Assembly: GCF_022347545.1 (NCBI RefSeq)
Contig: NZ_JAKREW010000004.1
Span: forward strand, 62,001 to 126,000
From: Terribium retamae
Lineage (GTDB): Bacteria; Pseudomonadota; Alphaproteobacteria; Rhizobiales; Rhizobiaceae
DNA: 64,000 bases
Direction of reading: 5' to 3'
Within the stretch, counting starts at the first letter, position 1. Each line of letters begins with the position of its first letter. This document shows, piece after piece, positions 15,152 to 22,809 of the stretch. The position numbers and the translations under genes were made by a program. A model generated the notes under the pieces. That model saw only the letters and a list, made by a program, of their open reading frames with translations, ran no database searches and was not told where the DNA came from.

Positions 15152-16348
15152 ATGATCCACACAGTTCCTGCCTTTGACCGCCTCGGCGAGGAAAACGCAT
15201 TCGCCGTACTCGCTCGCGCTACCGCGCTTTCACAGCAGGGACGCGATGTCGTCAATCTCGGCATCGGCCAGCCGGATTTCCGCACGCCGGAACATATTGT
15301 CGAGGCAGCAATCAAAGCCCTGCGCGACGGCCATCATGGCTATACGCCGGCCACTGGCCTGCTGGCGACACGCGAAGCCGTCGCGCGACGGACGCTGACC
15401 ACAACAGGCATCGAAGTATCGCCGGACAATGTGATGATCTTGCCCGGCGGCAAACCCACCATGTTCGCCGCTATCCTTATGTTCGGCGAACCGGGCGCGG
15501 ATATCCTTTATCCGGACCCAGGATTTCCGATCTATCGCTCCATGATCGAATTCACCGGCGCGCGGCCCGTTCCGGTGCCGATCCGCGAAGAGAACGGCTT
15601 TGCTTTTTCGGCCGAGGAAACGCTGGCATTGATCACGCCCGCCACGCGTCTTCTCATCCTCAATTCGCCGGCCAACCCCACCGGCGGGGTGACACCGCGC
15701 GCTGAGATCGAGAAGTTGGTGAAGGGTCTCGATAAGCATCCGCAGGTCGCCGTCCTCTCCGACGAAATCTATGACGTCATGACTTATGACGGAGAGGTCC
15801 ATACGTCGCTGTTGCAGTTTCCGGAAATCCGCGACCGGCTGATCATCCTCAATGGATGGTCCAAGACCTGGGCGATGACAGGCTGGCGCATGGGATGGTC
15901 GATCTGGCCGAATGGCCAGAAGGGCGCGCACCTTTATGACAAGGTGCGAAAGCTTGCGGTCAATTGCTGGTCCTGCGTGAATGCACCCAGCCAGTATGCC
16001 GGCATCGCAGCCATAGACGGGCCGCAGGATGATGTCGCGACAATGATGCGAGCCTTCGATCGCCGCCGCAAGCTTGTGGTGGAAGGCTTGAATACGCTGC
16101 CGGGCATCTCCTGCATCACGCCGAAGGGTGCTTTCTATGCCTTCCCGAACATTTCCGGCACCGGATGGCCGGCGAAGAAGCTGGCCTCAGCACTACTGGA
16201 GGAAACAGGGGTGGCGCTGATAGGCGGGCCGGATTTCGGCGTACTCGGCGAAGGCTATATGCGGCTTTCCTATGCCAATTCGGAAGAGAATATTCTCCGC
16301 GCGTTGGAGCGCATCGGCGTTTTCCTCACCACGAGTGCAAAGGCCTAG
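15152..16348 (+). CDS. Class I/II PLP-dependent aminotransferase
   Basis: A 398-residue fold-type I aminotransferase. Visible features are LGIGQPDFRTPEH at the N-terminus, the NSPANPTGG segment binding the cofactor phosphate, SDEIYDVMTYDG, and NGWSKTWAMTGWRMGW with the PLP lysine (about residue 238). It most resembles aspartate, tyrosine or methionine-type aminotransferases; the amino donor is not determined. ATG 15152 is chosen over an upstream in-frame ATG at 15086, which would add 22 poorly conserved residues. A Kazal-domain gene follows with its ribosome site overlapping this stop codon. Confidence 0.9.
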   Translation: MIHTVPAFDRLGEENAFAVLARATALSQQGRDVVNLGIGQPDFRTPEHIVEAAIKALRDGHHGYTPATGLLATREAVARRTLTTTGIEVSPDNVMILPGGKPTMFAAILMFGEPGADILYPDPGFPIYRSMIEFTGARPVPVPIREENGFAFSAEETLALITPATRLLILNSPANPTGGVTPRAEIEKLVKGLDKHPQVAVLSDEIYDVMTYDGEVHTSLLQFPEIRDRLIILNGWSKTWAMTGWRMGWSIWPNGQKGAHLYDKVRKLAVNCWSCVNAPSQYAGIAAIDGPQDDVATMMRAFDRRRKLVVEGLNTLPGISCITPKGAFYAFPNISGTGWPAKKLASALLEETGVALIGGPDFGVLGEGYMRLSYANSEENILRALERIGVFLTTSAKA

Positions 16349-16359
16349 GAGGACACGGC

Positions 16360-16671
16360 ATGAAACACCTGATCGCCATCGGGTTCGGCGCCTTCGCCCT
16401 GCTTGGTGCAGCGACGTTTGCCGGCCTTGCCGACGAACCGGTTAAAACCTGCGGTGGCATCAGGGGCCTGACCTGTGACGCAGGCCAGTTTTGTGAGTTT
16501 GCAGCCGAAACCCAATGCGGCCGCGCCGACCGTATGGGCATCTGCATGCCGAGACCACAAATTTGCACCGAACAATACCAGCCGGTTTGCGGTTGCGACG
16601 GCAAGACCTATGGCAATGATTGTGCTCGCCGCGCCGCAGGAGCAGCCAAGCTCAAGGATGGCGAGTGTTGA
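16360..16671 (+). CDS. Secreted Kazal-type serine protease inhibitor domain protein
   Basis: A 103-residue exported protein with a signal peptide ending about residue 24. The mature part has ten Cys. The C-terminal half carries a classical Kazal motif: CTEQYQPVCGCDGKTYGNDC, then a final Cys as the last residue. The N-terminal half is a smaller Cys-rich unit with TCDAGQFCEF. Kazal domains inhibit serine proteases. Bacterial versions occur in rhizobia but their targets are unknown. ATG 16360 has an ideal AGGAGG that overlaps the aminotransferase stop, suggesting translational coupling. Confidence 0.85.
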   Translation: MKHLIAIGFGAFALLGAATFAGLADEPVKTCGGIRGLTCDAGQFCEFAAETQCGRADRMGICMPRPQICTEQYQPVCGCDGKTYGNDCARRAAGAAKLKDGEC

Positions 16672-16796
16672 TGTTTTTATTCCATCCTGTGTGAAGGCAA
16701 TAGACCAGCGCTAGCTTCCTCCTGACCTCTGGCGGCTGGCGACATGGCAAACGTCACCCTCAATGAGGCAGAAGGGCCGCGAATTGCAGAGCGACC

Positions 16797-16826
16797 AGCA
16801 AAAAGGGCGGCCATTGGCGACCGCCC
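16797..16826 (-). terminator. Intrinsic terminator of the TerB-like gene
   Basis: GGGCGG (16804-16809) pairs with CCGCCC (16820-16825) around a ten-base loop. Read on the minus strand, the hairpin runs into a T-run (A-run on plus, about 16799-16803). It lies 110 bases beyond the TerB-like stop codon. Confidence 0.5.
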
Positions 16827-16890
16827 CGATCTGAACCAGCTTGGGAGGAGGAAAGCCGATCCGACTGATTAAAATGATGCGCTTGACTGG

Positions 16891-16905
16891 TTAACGGAAG
16901 GTTAA
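16891..16905. promoter_or_regulatory. CtrA-like full site in a convergent intergenic region
   Basis: TTAACGGAAGGTTAA fits the alphaproteobacterial CtrA consensus TTAA-N7-TTAA exactly. It lies between the 3' ends of two convergent genes, not at an obvious promoter, so its relevance is uncertain. Confidence 0.35.
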
Positions 16906-16935
16906 CACTTCAAACCATCTCAATCGGGATAGGGT

Positions 16936-17664
16936 TTACCACTTGGTGTCGGCTCCAGGCGCCGCTACAGGCTCCTTTGCTGCCGAAACGGTCGCCTCGA
17001 TATGGTCGACCAGCTTGTCGTCCAGCCCGAGCCTTCCCGCGAGCATATCGAGATAGCCCCGTTCAGCGCGCGTATCCGGCTCTATGGCCAGCCTCGATGC
17101 AGTGTAGAGTTCTATCTTCTGCGCCTCATTGCGGGCGGCCGAGGCAAGCGTGTCGATGTCGACGGGAGCCGTCAGCGCGTCCTTCAGAAACGCTGTCGCC
17201 TCGGCGCCGAGGCCGGAGAGGCTGACTTTGTCGATGATCTTGCCGCGCTCTTCCTCATCGATGCGTCCGTCCGCCTTCGCGGCCGCGATCATGGCGCGCA
17301 CGATGGTGAGCGCGAACTCGCTCTCGCCCTGCGGCGCCTGGGCCGGATCGAAACTGTCACCCGCCGGCGGCGGCAGAAGCTCCGGTTCCTTCATCGTCTC
17401 GGCAGGCTTCTGGCCGGCCTTGTAGTTCTGATAGGCCTTGTAGGCGAGACCGCCGATGGCGGCGAGGCCACCGAGTTTCACCGCTGTTCCAGTGACCTTG
17501 CGACCCGGGCCGGTACCAAGCAGCACGGCGGCCAGCGCCCCTGCGGCGAGCGGATTGTCCTTCGCCATCTGAACGGCCTGTCCGGCCTTGTCGCGTACGG
17601 TTCCCGCGGTTCCGGGAACCTGCGAGCTGAGAAGATCGTCGAGCAGTTTTTTGGGGTCGAACAT
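16936..17664 (-). CDS. DUF533/TerB-family protein (YebE-like)
   Basis: A 242-residue protein. The N-terminal half has a Gly/Ala-rich hydrophobic segment (about residues 40-75) that may insert in the inner membrane. A linker with Pro follows, then a TerB-like helical domain with IVRAMIAAAKADGRIDEEERGKI (about 120-142), the acidic motif of tellurite-resistance TerB and DUF533 proteins. E. coli YebE belongs to this family and responds to envelope stress; no function is proven here. A mosaic repeat sits directly upstream of its start. Confidence 0.85.
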   Translation of the reverse strand: MFDPKKLLDDLLSSQVPGTAGTVRDKAGQAVQMAKDNPLAAGALAAVLLGTGPGRKVTGTAVKLGGLAAIGGLAYKAYQNYKAGQKPAETMKEPELLPPPAGDSFDPAQAPQGESEFALTIVRAMIAAAKADGRIDEEERGKIIDKVSLSGLGAEATAFLKDALTAPVDIDTLASAARNEAQKIELYTASRLAIEPDTRAERGYLDMLAGRLGLDDKLVDHIEATVSAAKEPVAAPGADTKW

Positions 17665-17679
17665 CAGTGGCTCCAGCTA

Positions 17680-17782
17680 AAGCAATTCCAGCAAAAGCGT
17701 GTAGCGGTTTTGCGTTTGGAATTGCGTAAAAACATAAAGTTAGAACGTTTCCGCGTTTCCGTGCAAAACGGAAACGCTCTAG
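17680..17782. repeat. Rhizobium-type intergenic mosaic (RIME-like) repeat, copy 1
   Basis: Two consecutive imperfect palindromes. The first has GCAATTCCA arms at 17682 and 17726 with a GCAAAA/TTTTGC inner pair. The second has GCGTTTCCG and CGGAAACGC arms (17753-17761 and 17769-17777). The composition and TAGAACGTTTCCG/CTCTAG ends resemble known Rhizobium and Mesorhizobium mosaic repeats and match the copies at 26299 and 57172. Confidence 0.65.
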
Positions 17783-17873
17783 GCTCGGCGGTTATCCCGC
17801 AGAGGTAGGCGGCCGAAGGCAACATTACAATGATGTTCCAAAGTTGGCCCGCCCGGCAGCCGAGAAAATCTTT

Positions 17874-18796
17874 CTAGCTGCCGATATGCCGACGATCGCC
17901 GCGTTGCTGCGCGAGTTCCACCTGGCGATGACGTTCGGCGTAGCGGGCTCGATCATCGTCGCTACGCGCTTCGTGACAGTGCGGACAGGAGATACCCGGC
18001 CGATAATGTGGCGAGTTCCGCTCCTGCGGCGTCAGCGGGTGGCGGCAAGCGCGGCACAGTTCTGCCTCGCCCTCAACCAATCCATGCGAGACCGAGACGC
18101 GCTCGTCGAAAACGAAACACTCGCCTTTCCAGAGGCTCTCCTGCCGCGGCACATCTTCCAGATATTTCAGAATGCCACCCTTGAGATGGAATACTTCTTC
18201 GAAGCCGAGCGATTTCACATAAGCCGTCGCCTTCTCGCAGCGTATGCCGCCGGTGCAGAACATGGCGATCTTCTTGCCTTCGAGCTCGGCGCTGTGTTCG
18301 CGCGCCCATTGTGGAAACTCGCGGAAGCTCTTGGTGCGGGGATCGACGGCATTTTCGAAGGTACCCAACGACACTTCGTAGTCGTTGCGCGTATCGATGA
18401 CGACCGTATCGGGATCCGAGATCAACGCGTTCCAGTCACCGGGCTCAACATAAGTGCCGACGGCGCGGAGCGGATCGACATCCTCCACGCCCATGGTGAC
18501 GATCTCGCGTTTCAGCCGCACCTTCATGCGGTGAAACGGCATCTCCTCGGCTGAGGAATACTTGACGTCCAGGCCGACGAATTCCGCATCGCTTCCAGAT
18601 AGCCGATGAGCTCCGCGATCGCTTCCTCGCGGCCGGCGACGGTGCCGTTGATGCCCTCGCGTGCGAGAAGCAGCGTGCCCTTGATGCCCCGCTCGCAGCA
18701 GAAGGCGGCCAGCGGCGGCTGCAGCGCCTCATAGCCCTCGAGACGGACGAAACGATAAAGCGCCGCGACGCGGAAGGGGGAAGTGGATGGGTTCAT
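17874..18796 (-). pseudogene. trhO: tRNA uridine(34) hydroxylase TrhO (rhodanese family), frameshifted
   Basis: Two overlapping frames together give a complete TrhO/YceA protein of about 307 residues. The N-terminal part (start 18796) covers the acylphosphatase-like domain with [19 protein letters not shown]. The other frame covers [18 protein letters not shown], the rhodanese loop [11 protein letters not shown] with the catalytic Cys, and a Cys-rich C-terminus. The switch maps to about 18584-18587, where ATGCGGAATTC would need one more base (expected ATGC-N-GGAATTC) to read through. The enzyme makes 5-hydroxyuridine in tRNA wobble positions. It is either a recent loss or an assembly error. 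Confidence 0.85.
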
Positions 18797-18953
18797 GCCC
18801 GTGCCCTACCGCCTTGCTCCAAAATTTTCAATGCGAGCCGGAAAACGCACTGATTATAGACCATGCGCGATAGAAGGCGGTTACCCAGATATTCATCCGC
18901 GCCGAGTAAAGGCTATTTGACAATCGCTCCCGTCGAAAGGAGTAGGAAATCGC

Positions 18954-19835
18954 ATGTTCAGCAAGCACACAGCGGACGAAATCGAAAGGACGGCCCGTGA
19001 ATTCGGGCTGGAGCCCAAAGCTTTGCTTGCCATCGCCGAAGTGGAAAGTGGCGGCCAGGTCTTTGCCAGGATCGATGGGCGCAACGAGCCGCTGATCCGT
19101 TTCGAAGGACACTATTTCGACCGCCGGCTTTCCGGCGTAAAACAGGAAAGGGCGCGCGCGGCGGGTCTCGCCTCCCCCACGGCTGGTGCGGTTGCCAATC
19201 CACGCAGCCAGGTTGGGCGCTGGCGTTTGGTCGAGCAGGCGGCGGAGATTGACCGCGACGCAGCTTATGAATCCATATCGTGGGGCCTCGGTCAGGTCAT
19301 GGGTGCCCATTGGCGATGGCTGGGTTTTGACAGCGTCGACGGCTTGGTCGCAGAGGCACGATCCGGTGCCGCCGGACAGGCGCGGCTGATGGCGCGCTAC
19401 ATCGACAAATCCGGATTGACCTCGGCGCTCAATGCGCATGACTGGGAAGCCGTTGGTCATGGCTACAACGGTCCCGGCTTTGCCAAGAACGGCTATCACC
19501 TGAAACTGGCGGAAGCCTATCGACAACAGGTCGAAGGGCCGGCGCCGGGCGACCGGCTGATGAAGACTGGTTCGCGTGGCGAACTTGTTATGGCGTTGCA
19601 GGATGATCTGGTCGCCCTAGGTTACACTGTCGATACGGACGGAATTTACGGTCCCGGTACGGCCGAGGCGGTCGCAAAGTTCCAACGGGAACATGGTCTC
19701 AATGCCGACGGCATTGCAGGGCCGGCCACCCAGGCCGCCATCGGGAAGGCGCTCAGCGCCATAAAAGGCGAAGTAACCCTCTGGAGCTGGGTAAATGGGC
19801 TTTTTGGAGGGATATGGAGATCGCGTCGCTCATGA
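18954..19835 (+). CDS. Endolysin-like N-acetylmuramidase with peptidoglycan-binding domain
   Basis: A 293-residue protein. Residues 1-190 form an N-acetylmuramidase domain: ALLAIAEVESGG with the candidate catalytic Glu, LIRFEGHYFDRRL, SWGLGQVMGAHW and the GYNGPGFAKNGYH motif. Residues 205-270 form a type 1 peptidoglycan-binding domain with DLVALGYTVDTDGIYGPGT. There is no signal peptide, as in phage endolysins that rely on a holin. No phage genes surround it, so it may be a domesticated lysin. The AAAGGAG ribosome site supports the start at 18954. Confidence 0.85.
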   Translation: MFSKHTADEIERTAREFGLEPKALLAIAEVESGGQVFARIDGRNEPLIRFEGHYFDRRLSGVKQERARAAGLASPTAGAVANPRSQVGRWRLVEQAAEIDRDAAYESISWGLGQVMGAHWRWLGFDSVDGLVAEARSGAAGQARLMARYIDKSGLTSALNAHDWEAVGHGYNGPGFAKNGYHLKLAEAYRQQVEGPAPGDRLMKTGSRGELVMALQDDLVALGYTVDTDGIYGPGTAEAVAKFQREHGLNADGIAGPATQAAIGKALSAIKGEVTLWSWVNGLFGGIWRSRRS

Positions 19836-19940
19836 CCCTGCTTGCGGCCGACCGCCGCAACGCCCGTCACACCCCATCCGTAGACTTAGAAAACACAGTC
19901 TGTTAAATCGATTGAAAAGACTGAGCGATAGGCAAGCACC

Positions 19941-20582
19941 ATGACCAGCAAAACCCAGAAACTCCTTTCGCTGCTTGATGGCCAGCCGGTCATTCCGGTG
20001 ATCAAGATAACCGACGCGAAAGATGCGGTTCCACTGGCACGCGCACTGGCGCGTGGCGGTCTCAGGGCCATCGAGATCACGTTGCGCACCGACGCGGCGC
20101 TCGAAGCGATCCGCCGCGCGGCGGCGGAAGTTGAAGAAGCGGTTGTCGGCGCCGGAACCATCCTGAATGCGCGCCAGTTCGAAGAAGCATCGAAGGCCGG
20201 CTCGCAATTCATCGTGAGCCCAGGCATTACCAGCCAGTTGCTGTCCGCTGCCGCCGATAGCCCAGTCCCGCTGCTTCCGGGTGCCATCACGCCGGGCGAA
20301 ATCATGGCAGCGCGCGAAGCTGGTCTCGATTTCTTGAAATTCTTTCCTGCCGAACAGGCCGGCGGTGCCGCTTTCCTGAAGGCATTGTCCTCACCGATCG
20401 CCGACGTGAGATTCTGCCCCACCGGCGGCATCGGCGCCAAGAATGCCAACGACTATCTCAGCCTTCCCAATGTCATCTGTGTCGGCGGCTCCTGGGTCGC
20501 CCCCGACGAAATGGTGAAAGCCGGCGATTGGGCCGGAATAGAGGCTTTGGCGCGCGAAGCGAGCAAACTGCGCAAGGCATAG
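19941..20582 (+). CDS. eda: 2-dehydro-3-deoxy-phosphogluconate (KDPG/KHG) aldolase
   Basis: A 213-residue class I aldolase of the Entner-Doudoroff pathway, splitting KDPG to pyruvate and glyceraldehyde-3-phosphate. The family residues are visible: the catalytic Glu in AIEITLRTDAA, the GAGTIL loop, the Schiff-base Lys in FLKFFPAEQAGG (about residue 133), and the phosphate-binding CPTGGIG and VGGSWV loops. It stands alone on its strand, without edd or zwf nearby, and ends before a strong bidirectional terminator. Confidence 0.93.
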   Translation: MTSKTQKLLSLLDGQPVIPVIKITDAKDAVPLARALARGGLRAIEITLRTDAALEAIRRAAAEVEEAVVGAGTILNARQFEEASKAGSQFIVSPGITSQLLSAAADSPVPLLPGAITPGEIMAAREAGLDFLKFFPAEQAGGAAFLKALSSPIADVRFCPTGGIGAKNANDYLSLPNVICVGGSWVAPDEMVKAGDWAGIEALAREASKLRKA

Positions 20583-20647
20583 TCTTCAGTAGCAGATATC
20601 GGTCTGCTGCATCCTTTGTTCGATCAAGTTTGTCGTGCCCAAACAAA

Positions 20648-20670
20648 AAACCGCGCCCAGGGCGCGGTTT
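20648..20670. terminator. Bidirectional intrinsic terminator between eda and the DUF882 gene
   Basis: A perfect 10-bp stem, AAACCGCGCC and GGCGCGGTTT, around a three-base loop, with A-rich sequence before it and T-rich after it. It separates convergent genes and can act in both directions. Confidence 0.85.
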
Positions 20671-20693
20671 CTAGTTTGCGATCTCAGTCAGTC

Positions 20694-22640
20694 CTACTTG
20701 GTCGGGAAGCGGGCAACCGACATGAACTTGACAGCAGTGCCGGTGAAACGGTTTGCGTCCGCCATTTCGTTGCCGGTCTGGAATCCGGCAGTGTAGACTT
20801 CGCTCGGCGCCGTACGCACCACGTTATAAGCCATCCGCGGCGCCGTCGTGGAATCGGTCACCTTGGCGATTTGCTCGTTGCCCTGAAGGGCCCAGCGCGC
20901 CACCTTCGGTGCAGCAGGAACAACCACTGACTTCTGGTCCGGCTTGGCATCGTGCGCGTTGGCACGGGCAGCCTTACGAGTCGTCTTCACATTGCCGCCC
21001 ATGGCGGCGGCGGGATCAGAGCCGGCCGGCCGACTTGCGACGGCAGCGCGCGGGGTAGCTGCATCGACACCGGATGGATCGTTGAACGCAGAACGAGGGC
21101 TCGGCAAGGCCGCAACCTGGTAGCTGTCGGTCGAAGACTGCTCCAGAACCGCCTTGACCTCGTCAGGACGCTGGGTCGGCAACATGGCTAAAGCATCCGT
21201 TGCCGTCTGCTGGCCATCGCGCTTTGCGGTTTCAGCCAATGCGAGCAACACCGATTCCTGGTTCGGCTCGGCGGCTGCCGGCGTCTTGGGGCGCCAGCTC
21301 GGTACCGGCACATTGCCAGCCACCGCTTGCTCGGCAACGGCAGGCGTTGCTTCGGCGGTCGGAGCGACCGCATTCGGATCGGCTATGCCAAAAGGCACAT
21401 TCTCGGGGGTGACCGGTGCGGCAGCTGCGACCATGGTCGCCTGTTCCACCTGCTCGACGGCGTTGGCATCGGCCATCCCGAACGGAACGGTCTCAGGCGT
21501 CGGCGCAGTCGGCGGCGTCGTCACGCCTACATCCGCCTTCGGACGCGGCGCTGCACCGGGCACGGGCACCGAACGGGCCGGGAGGGCAGCCAGGATGGTT
21601 TCCGGCGTCTCCTGCTTCGGCTCTTCGACCATCTGCGGCTGTTCCGCCTCGGCTCCAGCCGGCACCTCGACGCGCTGCGCATTCTCCGGCGAAACGATGG
21701 CTATACCCGGCAGATTGCTCTTGGCCGATGCAGCAGGCTTGGTCGCAGCCTTGGGCTTCGGCGCCGGTGCCATTGCGACGTCAGCGGTATCTTCTTCCTC
21801 GTCTGCGCCACCACCGAAGAAGGCAGCCAGGAACCCGCCCGACTTCCGGCTCGAGCCACCGGCGCTGGCGAGTTCGATATTCGGCGTGCCATTGGCCTTG
21901 CGCGCCTTGTAGGAAGCCATCGCCTGCTCATAGCCAGGCAACGGGCGACCGTCGCTCGGCACGTGCAGCGTCTTGCCATTCGGGAACAGGCGCGCCAGTT
22001 CTTGGCGGCTGATGCCCGGCCAGTGACGCACATTGCCGACGTCCATATGCACGAAAGGCGAACCGGAAGTCGGGTAGTAGCCGACACCGCCGCCCTGCAT
22101 CTTCAAGCCGATGTCGCGCAGCTTCTTCAGCGGCACGCCCTCGATGTAGAAATCCATCGCCTTGCCCAGGATGTGCTGACTCTTTTCGGCAACGCCGCTG
22201 CGGCGGCTGCGCGATTTCAGCATGGCATTGGTGGAAGGTGCACGATAGCCGCAGATGACCTGGATATAACCGCGCGAGCCGCTCTGCCGGTAGGCTTCCC
22301 AGACCAGATCCAGCAGGCGCGGGTCCATCTTGGTCGGCTCGTTGCGGCGCCAGTCGCGCAGGAAATAGTTCAGCTTCTTGAGGCCGGATTGATCGTAGCG
22401 GCCATTGCGCTTGAAGACGATCTCGTCGACTTCGCCGGTGTGCAGATTGCGCAGCTTGAGCGCGCGAACTTCGGCGCTGGCGGTTCCCGCCGATACAGCC
22501 AGCAATCCGGCAGCCATCACCGCGCCGGTCAGCCACTTCTGCCAGACGCTCAACGAGAATAGGCGCCTGTTCTGGTGTCGCTCGATTCTGCTCAAATCAA
22601 ATGGCCTTGCAGACTGCCGTTTGTCCCCGGATTTGACCAA
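20694..22640 (-). CDS. DUF882 (YcbK-like, M15-type) cell-wall protein with a long low-complexity tail
   Basis: A 648-residue protein. The N-terminal signal has a twin-arginine-like Asn-Arg-Arg-Leu-Phe-Ser stretch before the hydrophobic core (about residues 24-55); E. coli YcbK of this family is a Tat substrate. The catalytic-like domain (about 58-215) has GYRAPSTNAML, SQHILGKAMDFYIEG and FVHMDVGNVRHW, the His/Asp metal ligands of the M15 peptidase fold. The remaining 400 residues are Ala/Pro/Val-rich. The start is a TTG at 22640; no ATG lies upstream in frame. A CtrA-type half-site, TTAACCAT, lies 39 bases upstream. Confidence 0.85.
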   Translation of the reverse strand: MVKSGDKRQSARPFDLSRIERHQNRRLFSLSVWQKWLTGAVMAAGLLAVSAGTASAEVRALKLRNLHTGEVDEIVFKRNGRYDQSGLKKLNYFLRDWRRNEPTKMDPRLLDLVWEAYRQSGSRGYIQVICGYRAPSTNAMLKSRSRRSGVAEKSQHILGKAMDFYIEGVPLKKLRDIGLKMQGGGVGYYPTSGSPFVHMDVGNVRHWPGISRQELARLFPNGKTLHVPSDGRPLPGYEQAMASYKARKANGTPNIELASAGGSSRKSGGFLAAFFGGGADEEEDTADVAMAPAPKPKAATKPAASAKSNLPGIAIVSPENAQRVEVPAGAEAEQPQMVEEPKQETPETILAALPARSVPVPGAAPRPKADVGVTTPPTAPTPETVPFGMADANAVEQVEQATMVAAAAPVTPENVPFGIADPNAVAPTAEATPAVAEQAVAGNVPVPSWRPKTPAAAEPNQESVLLALAETAKRDGQQTATDALAMLPTQRPDEVKAVLEQSSTDSYQVAALPSPRSAFNDPSGVDAATPRAAVASRPAGSDPAAAMGGNVKTTRKAARANAHDAKPDQKSVVVPAAPKVARWALQGNEQIAKVTDSTTAPRMAYNVVRTAPSEVYTAGFQTGNEMADANRFTGTAVKFMSVARFPTK

Positions 22641-22678
22641 ACGGATGTGGTTGGATTCACATCCGATAATCGATCCTA

Positions 22679-22686
22679 ATGGTTAA
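22679..22686 (-). promoter_or_regulatory. CtrA-type half-site upstream of the DUF882 gene
   Basis: TTAACCAT on the minus strand, preceded by a further AATTAA. This is the half-site form used by CtrA in alphaproteobacteria. An eight-base motif occurs often by chance, so this is suggestive only. Confidence 0.3.
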
Positions 22687-22809
22687 TTGACGCTTATTGA
22701 AGCCGAAATGCGGTAACACCATGGCGATATCCCGCCCAAAATGCAGCTCCTCGGCTTGTGGTAAACCACTGGTTTAAACCAGGAAACTCGCTCGAGGCTT
22801 GCGCGGAAT

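Noticed and set aside
20694..21700. Apparent repeats inside the DUF882 gene tail
   Set aside because: The Ala/Pro/Val-rich tail repeats short codon patterns but I see no regular tandem unit; low complexity explains it.
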